Part shown: one piece after another, positions 22,435-29,543 of the stretch
Numbering within the stretch: the stretch's first letter is position 1
How the letters are laid out: every line of letters begins with the position of its first letter
DNA from: Candidatus Iainarchaeum sp.
GTDB taxonomy: Archaea; Iainarchaeota; Iainarchaeia; JAGGVJ01
NCBI GenBank assembly: GCA_021158055.1
Contig: JAGGVJ010000040.1
Location: 68,114-100,473 of the forward strand
Length of the DNA: 32,360 nt
Reading direction: 5' to 3'
Position numbers and translations under genes: made by a program
Notes under the pieces: generated by a model
Seen by the model: the letters and a program-made list of their open reading frames with translations, nothing else
What the model was told of the DNA's origin: nothing
The model's database searches: none

Positions 22435-23457
22435 CTATGAATCACCTTTGTCAACCACTTTTTTTACTGTCACGCCAACACTTTCAAAACCAAAATCAAT
22501 GTTTTTCCCGCCGCACCTTTCAATTGCATCAATCACTTTGTTTCTTGTGCCTTCCGCGCAGACAAACAAAATACAGCCCCCGCCGCCGGCGCCAAGCGGC
22601 TTTGATGCAATCGCGCCGTTTTTTTCCGCGTTGTCAATTATTGCCTTCATCTTTGAAGTGACAACTTCTTCAGCAAGTTTTTCCCTGTAAAACGCTTCCT
22701 GCTTAATGCAGCGAACCATCGTGTCAAATTCCTCGTTTTCCAGCGCGTATTTCAAACCGCACCCCGCATCATTTATTCCGGCCATACTGTCTTTGGCGCC
22801 GTTCCTGGCTTCCATGTAATTTTTAATCATATTCCAGTTGTTTGCAGCAGAAAAACGACTGTCCCCCGTAAAACACAAAACAAAACAGTCACAAAGTTTG
22901 TTCTTGAACCCGTCGGAAATTTTCAGTTCCTCCAGCCGTTCACCTTCAACCCCAAGATGAATCGCGTTAATTTTTCCATACGTTGCAGCAAAATAATCCT
23001 GTTTTCCCGTGTTCACGGATATTTCCTGCGCTTCAATGTTACTTAACACATCAATTATCCGCAGATCACCGAGGTTTTTTTCAGTGAGCCTGTTGAAAAG
23101 ATGCATCAGTGATATCCCAAGGCTTGACGACGCACCCAAACCGGTTCCTGCCGGGAGCCCGATGCTTGTCTCAAGATTGAACCCGAACTCCGGCTTAAAA
23201 TATTCAATTATTCTTGTCACCAGCCCAAGCTCGTCGTGCTTCAGCTCAAACAGATTTTCTGATTCAACTGATTTACTGTTGTCTTTTGAAAAAATCCTGA
23301 TTTTCTTGTCTTTCCGGATCTCAAGCCTTGACTCTGCCCTGATGCTTATTGCCGCGTTCACTGTTACAGCGCCATTTTCCAGGACATATATCGGCCAGAT
23401 ATCCAGTGTTCCCCCTGCCAGATCCAATCTTGTGGGAGCGCTTGCCACATATGTCAT
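22435..23457 (-). CDS. GHMP-family sugar kinase (HddA-like)
   Basis: About 340 residues from ATG 23457 (MTYVASAPTRLDLAGGTLDIW), which puts the first conserved motif where the family has it. In-frame ATGs at 23508/23505 (after AGGAAAAACAGGA) and 23550 would add 16-31 residues and overlap the upstream gene. The GHMP motifs are APTRLDLAGGTLDIWP (motif 1), the ATP-binding GLPAGTGLGASSSLGIS (motif 2) and KPLGAGGGGCILFV (motif 3). The AGGTLDIW form is typical of D-glycero-D-manno-heptose 7-phosphate kinases and related kinases rather than mevalonate or homoserine kinase. It is followed without a gap by a nucleotidyltransferase, so it most likely phosphorylates a sugar for NDP-sugar formation. The mevalonate pathway is a less likely alternative. 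Confidence 0.85.
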   Translation of the reverse strand: MTYVASAPTRLDLAGGTLDIWPIYVLENGAVTVNAAISIRAESRLEIRKDKKIRIFSKDNSKSVESENLFELKHDELGLVTRIIEYFKPEFGFNLETSIGLPAGTGLGASSSLGISLMHLFNRLTEKNLGDLRIIDVLSNIEAQEISVNTGKQDYFAATYGKINAIHLGVEGERLEELKISDGFKNKLCDCFVLCFTGDSRFSAANNWNMIKNYMEARNGAKDSMAGINDAGCGLKYALENEEFDTMVRCIKQEAFYREKLAEEVVTSKMKAIIDNAEKNGAIASKPLGAGGGGCILFVCAEGTRNKVIDAIERCGGKNIDFGFESVGVTVKKVVDKGDS

Positions 23458-23497
23458 GAACCCGCTGTTTACCGGCCCCGCCCCAGCCAAGGCACAA

Positions 23498-24049
23498 TCA
23501 TCCATCATTCCTGTTTTTCCTTGCATTGTCCAATTCACTCTTCCTTGCAATCATTACGACTTCGTTCTCGTTTTTTTCACTGTCCTCGTAAAAACCCGGT
23601 ATTTCTGCAGAAAGCCGCGCGCCAAGAGTTTTCAGGTATAACTTCTGGGCGTAATTGTTGTTGCCGGTCATCACATAAACCAGTTTTATGCTCCTGCCTT
23701 CTTCCTGCATTTGTTTTTCAAGCCTGTCAAGGGAAAAGTCAATCAGCTGCGTTGCTATTCCCTGCCCCTGCATCTTTGGATCAATTCCTATCTGCTCAAG
23801 TTCAACAACTGCTTTTGGCCTGATTCCGCCGTGCTCAACCCACCTGATATAGCCGATAACATCATTGCCTTTTTTTGCAGCCCAATGCTGCATTACCGGG
23901 GGGTTATTCCAGGCTTCAAACAAGATTTTCCGCTCGCGGACTGTTGTTGCATCGTCCTGAAAACACAATTCATGTATCCTCACAAGGCCATCCATTAAAT
24001 CACAGGATATTTCTTTTCCCGGTCTGATCACTTCAAAATCCATGCCCAT
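23498..24049 (-). CDS. GNAT-family N-acetyltransferase
   Basis: 183 residues. The acetyl-CoA binding motif A is well formed: VVELEQIGIDPKMQGQGIATQLID, with Q94-G-Q-G-I-A99 fitting the Q/RxxGxG/A rule. It is followed by a helix, a KLVYVMTGNNNYAQKLYLKTLGA motif B region and a terminal strand (EVVMIARKS). Substrates of this family are diverse: protein N-termini, amino sugars, polyamines. It lies upstream of the sugar kinase and nucleotidyltransferase on the same strand, so acetylation of an amino sugar in the same pathway is possible. A RimI-like protein acetylase cannot be excluded. ATG 24049 has AAGGAT just upstream; ATG at 24043 is an alternative. Confidence 0.85.
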   Translation of the reverse strand: MGMDFEVIRPGKEISCDLMDGLVRIHELCFQDDATTVRERKILFEAWNNPPVMQHWAAKKGNDVIGYIRWVEHGGIRPKAVVELEQIGIDPKMQGQGIATQLIDFSLDRLEKQMQEEGRSIKLVYVMTGNNNYAQKLYLKTLGARLSAEIPGFYEDSEKNENEVVMIARKSELDNARKNRNDG

Positions 24050-24184
24050 ATCCTTACCCTGTTTCCTGCACTGGTTTCAGCCACTATCACTCAAAAATAT
24101 GAGGCTTGCGATATTTAAATACCTATAAAAAAAATTTTTAATGGCTTATCAAATTTCTTTTACTATCAAATTCTTTGTTGTTTT

Positions 24185-24218
24185 TCAGTGATTTGCTTTA
24201 CTCAATAATCTGCTTTAC
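24185..24218. repeat. 17-bp tandem repeat duplicating a gene's last codons
   Basis: TCAGTGATTTGCTTTAC (24185-24201) is followed by TCAATAATCTGCTTTAC (24202-24218); 14 of 17 match and all three differences are A/G or T/C. The second copy encodes, on the minus strand, the end of the HAD-like gene (Val-Lys-Gln-Ile-Ile-Glu-stop begins within it). The first lies just past the stop codon. Confidence 0.75.
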
Positions 24219-25307
24219 CGCTGCAATAATCAAACTGTAATCCCCCGCATGCAAAACATCTACAAACGGCAGACCTTTTTCCCTGCAAAAATCGTGCGCT
24301 TCAGTGCCGCACTGCGGGAAAAAAATCGTGTTCCGGTCATAAAAGATATCCCCTTTTTTGTCCCCCGTGTTTGTAAGTATGAATTCTTTTGAGCCAAAAA
24401 CTTTTTCCGCCATTTCCTGTGCCGCAATTTCTTTTGACACCTTTGGCCCGCAATTATAGGAAATGTCAAAACAAAAATCATCGTTTAACTGCGCTGTCCA
24501 GTTTTTCGAAACGTGTTGTTTTGAAAACTCTGCCAAGTCTTCCATGCAAAAATCCTGCCTGTCACTTGAGTCGCGCCAAAGCGCAATTTTGCCGTTAACT
24601 GTTTCAAGCCTGACTGAATTAAGAGGGTATTTTTTTGTCAAAACATTGTCCATTATGGCAACATTTTCCGGCGAGGGTTCAAACAATATCCTGTTGTTTT
24701 CAAACCCAAAACTTTTGTTCTGCTTTACCGCGTCAAAAAGCATTTTTGTTGTGGCGCTGTTTTTTTCCACAAAAAAATGATTCAAAAGGTCCCCCCTGTT
24801 TTTTCCGTCTGCCTCAACGTACACACAGGCAATCCGGCTTGACAGATTTCCCTGCCAGGCAAGTTTCAACCCCTGTTCTGCGGCATCCAGATAAACCCTT
24901 TGCTTCATTTCAAGCATTTTTTCAAAGTCAATCGGGCACACAAACTCAAACTCCCCGTCGAGCTCATACATTGCGCCTGACTCGGCAACTATGTCCATGC
25001 CCGGGATTCCAAGGTGAATGTCCCTGAAATGCTTTATTGTATAATAATCCCATGCAGAAAGAATTGACTTGCGCACTTTTTCATGCTGCAAAGCAAGAAC
25101 TCCTCTTTGAACATGGGCAAGCGGAAAAAGAAAAGAGTCAGACGTAAGTGTCATCGGCCCGTTTATGTCATAGCCGACCATCATCGGAAGTTTTAAATCC
25201 AAACCCTTTTTTTCCGCAATCCTGACTGTCTCTTTTGCCTTGTCAAGAACATACCGGTCTGTAAGAAACGCTTCAAACGCGACTCTTTTGATGAAATTTG
25301 ATAACAT
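24198..25307 (-). CDS. HAD-superfamily-like protein with altered nucleophile motif
   Basis: 369 residues. GYDINGPMT (D47-I-N49-G-P) is placed like HAD motif I (DxDGT/DxDGPLT), but the second aspartate, the general acid/base, is Asn. VAESGAMYELDGE (about 108-119) resembles the C2-cap phosphatase signature (xENGA). TNTGDKKGDIF (312-322) could be motif IV (GDxxND). A long middle region (about 125-300) would hold the cap domain. The end, PFVDVLHAGDYSLIIAAVKQ, looks like a final HAD strand-helix. If this reading is right it is a large phosphatase-like protein, perhaps with weak or changed activity. It lies just downstream of glmS on the same strand, so a sugar phosphate substrate would fit. The family call is tentative. 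The start ATG 25307 has AAGGTGG upstream, amid a repeated AGGT motif. Confidence 0.5.
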   Translation of the reverse strand: MLSNFIKRVAFEAFLTDRYVLDKAKETVRIAEKKGLDLKLPMMVGYDINGPMTLTSDSFLFPLAHVQRGVLALQHEKVRKSILSAWDYYTIKHFRDIHLGIPGMDIVAESGAMYELDGEFEFVCPIDFEKMLEMKQRVYLDAAEQGLKLAWQGNLSSRIACVYVEADGKNRGDLLNHFFVEKNSATTKMLFDAVKQNKSFGFENNRILFEPSPENVAIMDNVLTKKYPLNSVRLETVNGKIALWRDSSDRQDFCMEDLAEFSKQHVSKNWTAQLNDDFCFDISYNCGPKVSKEIAAQEMAEKVFGSKEFILTNTGDKKGDIFYDRNTIFFPQCGTEAHDFCREKGLPFVDVLHAGDYSLIIAAVKQIIE

Positions 25308-25318
25308 TTGTCCACCTT

Positions 25319-25356
25319 GCCTGATTATTTGATTACCTGAATTATCTGATCACCTG
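25319..25356. repeat. 16-17-bp tandem repeat carrying ribosome-site-like motifs
   Basis: On the minus strand CAGGTGATCAGATAATT (25356-25340) is followed by CAGGTAATCAAATAAT (25339-25324) and then CAGGC, leading into AAGGTGGACAA-ATG. Each unit contains an AGGTRATC core, close to the complement of the 16S rRNA 3' end. Three consecutive candidate ribosome sites therefore precede the gene starting at 25307. Confidence 0.75.
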
Positions 25357-25373
25357 TTCACTTAAACTTCAAC

Positions 25374-27146
25374 TTATCTGACAGTCACACTCTTTGCAAG
25401 GTTTCGCGGGAAATCCGGGTCGCAACCGCGAAGCAATGCAAGCTGATAAGCAACTATCTGCATGGGGATAATCTGCACCACCGGATTGAAAACCCCCGCT
25501 TCAGGCACTTTTATGAAAAAATCAAAAACATCGTTGTTCTTTGGCCCGACACCGATCAAAAAAGCCCCCCTTGATTTCACTTCCATTGCATTGTTCATGG
25601 TCGCTTTTTCAGTCTCTTCCGAAACAAAAACAATGTACGGCATTCCGTCTGTTATCAGCGCGTTTGCCCCGTGCTTCAACTCACCTGCTGCAAATGCTTC
25701 TGTGTGAATGTATGAAACCTCTTTTATCTTGTGAGCCGCTTCAAGCGCAGTCGGGTACTGCAGGCCGCGCCCGATCAAAAAAAGATGCTCCTGGTCTTTC
25801 AGCTTTTCAGCCAGGCCATTCACAAACCCCCTTGCATTTTCAGAGGTCAGATAACTGATCTGCCTCGGGACATCCCTGAGCTTTTCAATGCCCTCATCTA
25901 TCCTGCCGTCAACAGCGTATGCAAGCAGCACAAATATCGCAAGCTGTGAAGTATATGCTTTTGTGGAATTGACCGCCATCTCCGGACCCGCGCCCTGCAA
26001 AATCACCTTGTCTGACTCCCTCGCAAGCGACGAGCCCACCACATTTGTTACGGACACGACTTTCGCGCCCTTTGATTTTGCAATCCTTATCGCCGAAAGA
26101 GTGTCAGCTGTTTCCCCGCTTTGCGAAACCGCAAAAATCATGCTTTCACTGTCTAAAAACTTGAAAAAGTGGTGAAACTCGGACGCCACGCAAAAATCAA
26201 CATGGACACCTGCAATCTTTGAAAACAGATACACCCCGTGCATACAGCCGTAAGAAGCAGTGCCGCATGCCACAACATAAACTTTTTTTGCCTTTGCTAT
26301 CTCAACTGCAACCTCAAGAATTGTGCCCATGTCTTTTTTGGAAAGATCTTCAAGAACACGGGCCTGCTCAAATACTTCTTTCAGGTAAAAATGCTCAAAG
26401 TTTCCTTTTTTCGCTTCTTCCGCACTCCAGTCAAGGCCTGTCACAGGCCGGTCAACAAAACGGTTTTTATCAAGGTTGAATATGCTAAAGCCGTCGTCTA
26501 TCACAACCATGTCATTTTCCTCAAGAAAAATTGCATTTTTGCTGTGGTCAAGAAACCCTGTTACATCAGATGACACAAAATACTCACCGTCCGCTTCACC
26601 GACCCCGACAACAAGAGGGGCTTCTTTTCGCAGGGCGACCATCTTCCCGTCCTCGTGCAGTGCAACAACCGCGTACTGGCCTTCAAGTAACCCGAACGAT
26701 TGTTTCACTGCCCGCGTAAAATCAAGGCCTTTCTGCATCTGGTACTCAATCATCTTCGGAATTACCTCGCTGTCAGTTTCGGACTGGAACACAAACCCTT
26801 TTCCTTCAAGAAAACGCTTTTGCTCTAAAAAATTTTCTATTATCCCGTTGTGAACAACAGATATCTTCCCGTCGCCTGACAGGTGCGGGTGGGCGTTTTC
26901 CTTTTTCGCGCCGCCGTGAGTCGCCCATCTTGTGTGGCCGATTCCTTTTTTTCCAGGAACCGAATCAAAACTGTGTGTTTTTCCAAACTCCCTGACCTTC
27001 AACAAATCTTTTTTTGTGTGAAGTTTATTTTCGTAAAGCACACTCACTCCGCACGAATCATAACCCCTGTACTCAAGGTTTTTCAGGCCGTTCAGCAAGA
27101 TAGGCACCGCTTCTTTTTCACCGCTGTATCCTATTATTCCACACAT
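25374..27146 (-). CDS. glmS: Glutamine-fructose-6-phosphate aminotransferase (isomerizing)
   Basis: 590 residues. The N-terminal glutamine amidotransferase domain has the nucleophile Cys2 (MCGIIGYSG), EYRGYDSCGV, HTRWATHG, HNGIIENF and SETDSEVI. Two SIS sugar-isomerase domains follow, with VACGTASYG, SQSGETADTLSAI, STKAYTSQLA and GRGLQYPTALEAAHKIKEVSY. The C-terminus DPDFPRNLAKSVTVR matches the family tail. It converts fructose 6-phosphate and glutamine to glucosamine 6-phosphate and glutamate, the first step to UDP-N-acetylhexosamines. A good TATA box lies about 100 bases upstream, giving a leader of roughly 75 bases. I see no self-cleaving riboswitch-like element in it. Downstream on the same strand are the HAD-like, GNAT, kinase and nucleotidyltransferase genes, a plausible surface-sugar group. 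Confidence 0.97.
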   Translation of the reverse strand: MCGIIGYSGEKEAVPILLNGLKNLEYRGYDSCGVSVLYENKLHTKKDLLKVREFGKTHSFDSVPGKKGIGHTRWATHGGAKKENAHPHLSGDGKISVVHNGIIENFLEQKRFLEGKGFVFQSETDSEVIPKMIEYQMQKGLDFTRAVKQSFGLLEGQYAVVALHEDGKMVALRKEAPLVVGVGEADGEYFVSSDVTGFLDHSKNAIFLEENDMVVIDDGFSIFNLDKNRFVDRPVTGLDWSAEEAKKGNFEHFYLKEVFEQARVLEDLSKKDMGTILEVAVEIAKAKKVYVVACGTASYGCMHGVYLFSKIAGVHVDFCVASEFHHFFKFLDSESMIFAVSQSGETADTLSAIRIAKSKGAKVVSVTNVVGSSLARESDKVILQGAGPEMAVNSTKAYTSQLAIFVLLAYAVDGRIDEGIEKLRDVPRQISYLTSENARGFVNGLAEKLKDQEHLFLIGRGLQYPTALEAAHKIKEVSYIHTEAFAAGELKHGANALITDGMPYIVFVSEETEKATMNNAMEVKSRGAFLIGVGPKNNDVFDFFIKVPEAGVFNPVVQIIPMQIVAYQLALLRGCDPDFPRNLAKSVTVR

Positions 27147-27247
27147 GTTTTCACTTCAGTTCTCAATCCCATTGCTCCAAAAAGCGTTTGCAATCCGTCC
27201 TTTAATCCTATTCTTTAATCTGACAAAATTCAATAAATGGAACTGCC

Positions 27248-27255
27248 TATTTATA
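27248..27255 (-). promoter_or_regulatory. Probable TATA box of glmS
   Basis: The minus strand reads TATAAATA in the context CGTATAAATAGG, about 102-109 bases before the ATG at 27146. It shares the 203-base divergent gap with the promoter of the HTH regulator gene, so both may respond to the same factor. Confidence 0.55.
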
Positions 27256-27292
27256 CGAATATTAAAAAAATTTTAGTAGGTTTATAAGAAAA

Positions 27293-27300
27293 TTTATATA
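27293..27300 (+). promoter_or_regulatory. Probable TATA box of the HTH/S-layer-type regulator gene
   Basis: TTTATATA, preceded by a purine-rich stretch (AAGAAAA) suited to a BRE, lies 50-57 bases before the ATG at 27350. It is followed by a GGTGA ribosome site at 27341-27345. The layout matches that of the PAC2 gene at 8420. Confidence 0.55.
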
Positions 27301-27349
27301 CATTAAAATTGAATTATGGTACTGCACAAAACAAAAAAACGGTGAAAAA

Positions 27350-28282
27350 ATGTCCAAATGGGTTGTTGAACACAAAGAAGGAAACACTTTCAGCTTGCCT
27401 GCAAAACACATTGACCCGCAAAACGCAAGAAAAGCACTTTCGCCGCTTGCATGGAAAATAGTATCACTCATCGCGAAAAAACCGATGTACCCTGCTGAAA
27501 TTGCAAAACACATGAAAATCCACGAACAAAAAGTGTATTACCACATACGAAACCTTGAAAAGTCAAGGATAATAAGCGTGGTAAAGCGCGAGAACATAAA
27601 CGGGGTCATCGCAAAATTTTATGACGTGGACAGCCCTGCCTTTATTCTCACGTTAAAGGAAATGGAAAAAACCTATAAGATCCCTTCAACAACAAACGAC
27701 TTTTTTCACCCGTTCATCAAAGACGGAAAACTTGAAAGCTTCATTGTGATCGGGAGCCAGGACTCCCACGGGCCTGAAAAAGCAAGGGCAAAAGACGCCC
27801 CCTCGGCAATTAATCTGGGCTTGTTCCTGGGGTGTTTTCTGGGTTACGTCCCGCCCCTCTCCGTAAAATTCGACACTGACCTGAAAGAAAGCGACTTGAA
27901 AAACAACCTCATACTCATCGGGGGGCCCGCCGTAAACAAAGTGGTCGAAAAAGTAAACGATTCCCTCCCTGTAAGATTCACAAAAGACAAAAATTCAAAT
28001 TTTTACTCAAAAATACACTCAACCCTGTCAGGAAAAGAATACTTAAGCGAAGACACGGGGATTATCGTAAAATCCAAAAACCCTTTTGACAAATCCAAAT
28101 CATTGCTTGTTCTCGCAGGGCGACGAAACCGCGGCACTGAAACAGTAATACTTGCCTTGATGAAATACTTTGGCAAAATCAGCATTGGAAACAGTTTCAA
28201 AAAAAGCGTTTTTGCAAAAGTTGTTGAAGGCATTGACGCCGACTCGGACGGGACCATAGATTCCGTGGAAATACTCGAATAA
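27350..28282 (+). CDS. Winged-helix regulator fused to an archaeal S-layer-like domain with EF-hand-type loop
   Basis: 310 residues. Residues about 28-95 are an ArsR-like winged helix (LSPLAWKIVSLIAKKPMYPAEIAKHMKIHEQKVYYHIRNLEKSRIISVV). Residues about 120-295 match the domain seen in archaeal S-layer proteins: FIVIGSQDSHGPEKARAKD, NLILIGGPAVNKVVEKVN, GIIVKSKNPFDKSKSLLVLAGRRNRGTETVI. The last 15 residues are a textbook calcium loop, DADSDGTIDSVE (D296, D298, D300, G301, I303, D304, E307). There is no signal peptide or membrane helix, so the protein is cytoplasmic despite the S-layer-like part. Fusions of this layout occur in several archaea; their target is not known to me. It is divergent from glmS, so control of surface-sugar supply, including self-regulation, is plausible inference. 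The ATG has GGTGA 4 bases upstream. Confidence 0.88.
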   Translation: MSKWVVEHKEGNTFSLPAKHIDPQNARKALSPLAWKIVSLIAKKPMYPAEIAKHMKIHEQKVYYHIRNLEKSRIISVVKRENINGVIAKFYDVDSPAFILTLKEMEKTYKIPSTTNDFFHPFIKDGKLESFIVIGSQDSHGPEKARAKDAPSAINLGLFLGCFLGYVPPLSVKFDTDLKESDLKNNLILIGGPAVNKVVEKVNDSLPVRFTKDKNSNFYSKIHSTLSGKEYLSEDTGIIVKSKNPFDKSKSLLVLAGRRNRGTETVILALMKYFGKISIGNSFKKSVFAKVVEGIDADSDGTIDSVEILE

Positions 28283-28369
28283 CCGGCAAACACTCTCTCC
28301 CCAAAATAACTCAAATCAAAACATTATTTCAAAAAATTAATAAATGCGTTTGAATTTACTTATTATGTC

Positions 28370-28409
28370 AATCAATTAATATAATTGATTTAATTAACAT
28401 AATTGACTA
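28370..28409. repeat. AT-rich palindrome overlapping an 18-bp tandem repeat
   Basis: AATCAATTA-ATA-TAATTGATT (28370-28390) is a perfect 9-bp inverted repeat with a 3-base loop. Overlapping it, AATTAATATAATTGATTT (28374-28391) is directly repeated at 28392-28409 with 15 of 18 matches. It lies in the 207-base gap between the regulator (ends 28282) and the prenyltransferase (starts 28490). AACTCAAATCAA also occurs twice there (28308-28319 and 28441-28452). It could be an operator or AT-rich slippage; nothing else is seen in this gap. Confidence 0.7.
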
Positions 28410-28489
28410 ATATGTAACTACATGAACCAATTACCTAATTAACTCAAATCAACTTTATTGCCCTGGATTTTTTTATTGTCGGTGAACTG

Positions 28490-29503
28490 ATGGCAAAAAA
28501 TAAAAAAACAAACTCAAACCAAAAACAAGCTGCAAAAACAACCGTGTCCGATTCCGGCCAGGATGAAAACACTGAAAACGACAAAACCGACATTAAAAGA
28601 TGCGTTATCGGTCTTGTGCGCCTTACCCGCCCGATTGAGTGGAGCAAAACTTTCCTGAACATGATTTTTGGCGCAGTGTTTGCAATTTCCGGACTCGGTA
28701 TCGTGTTTGCAATTTCCGAACTGCCAAACCTGTTGCTGTTTCTCTGGGGTTTCATCATAACAGGACCCTTGCTCTGGGGCGGCCAGTACATGTTAAACGA
28801 CTGGACTGACCGCGAAAAGGACAAGCTTCACCCCACAAAGAAAAAACGCGCCATTCCAGGCGGAGCAGTTCCTGCAAAAATTGCGCTTTTCTCTTCACTG
28901 CTTTTGATATTCACGGCGCTTGCGCTTTCATCAACAGTCAACTTGTTTTTCTTCGCCGTGCTTTTGCTTATGTTTGCAAACCAAAGCCTTTACACCCTTC
29001 CGCCGTTCAGGTTCAAGGAAAGAAAAATCGTCGACCTGATTTCAGGAAGCGTGATGAACCCGCTTTTCAGGTTCCTTGCAGGCTGGAGCCTTTTCTCCCC
29101 TGCTATTTCACTTGAAAACCTTGCAAGCGTTCCGTGGATTATTGTCGCAATGTTCGTGCTCATGCAATTTGGCGGCTACACGCTTTACAGGATGAGCGGG
29201 AGAAAAATCGAGGAAAAACTCGGTTACAAAAGCTCTGTCGTTGCAATAAAACGAAAAAAAGTGCTTTCCCTTGCATACTCAAGCCTTGCTCTCGGAATTT
29301 CCCTGTTTGCGGTTTCGTGCATCATCGGGCCCCTCAAACCCCACTTTCTGGCTCTTTTGCTGCTCGCGGTTCCCATAGCTCCTTTCATGCTTAAATCTGC
29401 CAAAAACCCTGAAGAAGTCAACATAGAAAAAGCATATTACGTGCTTTATATTCCCGCAGTGATATTCATAATCGCTTTTCTTGCACTCTACCTTTTAACC
29501 TAA
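28490..29503 (+). CDS. UbiA-superfamily membrane prenyltransferase, DPPR-synthase-like motif
   Basis: 337 residues. A polar tail of about 35 residues precedes eight or nine membrane helices. The first aspartate motif is NDWTDREKDKLHPTKKKRAI (N103, D104, D107, D111, H114), followed by PGGAVPA. The second conserved loop is YTLPPFRFKERKIVDLISGS, then MNPLFRFLAG. UbiA enzymes join a polyprenyl diphosphate or phosphate to an acceptor. The HPTKKxR-I-GG-VP form, and LTRPIEWSKTFLNM near the start, are closest in my memory to decaprenyl-phosphate phosphoribosyltransferases, rather than to the DGGGP synthase of archaeal lipid synthesis. Either is possible. The start has GGTGA with a 4-base spacer. Confidence 0.85.
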   Translation: MAKNKKTNSNQKQAAKTTVSDSGQDENTENDKTDIKRCVIGLVRLTRPIEWSKTFLNMIFGAVFAISGLGIVFAISELPNLLLFLWGFIITGPLLWGGQYMLNDWTDREKDKLHPTKKKRAIPGGAVPAKIALFSSLLLIFTALALSSTVNLFFFAVLLLMFANQSLYTLPPFRFKERKIVDLISGSVMNPLFRFLAGWSLFSPAISLENLASVPWIIVAMFVLMQFGGYTLYRMSGRKIEEKLGYKSSVVAIKRKKVLSLAYSSLALGISLFAVSCIIGPLKPHFLALLLLAVPIAPFMLKSAKNPEEVNIEKAYYVLYIPAVIFIIAFLALYLLT

Positions 29504-29543
29504 CTTCAAAACAACCGGCTGAATAACCAACACAACCAATCAG

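Noticed and set aside
23458-23550. N-terminal extension of the GHMP kinase
   Set aside because: It overlaps the acetyltransferase gene and has no family match; motif 1 begins a few residues after the ATG at 23457. The ATG at 23508 remains possible.
27147-27247. glmS ribozyme or other riboswitch in the glmS leader
   Set aside because: The leader is only about 75 bases, AT-rich, and no paired core was visible; the ribozyme is known from bacteria.
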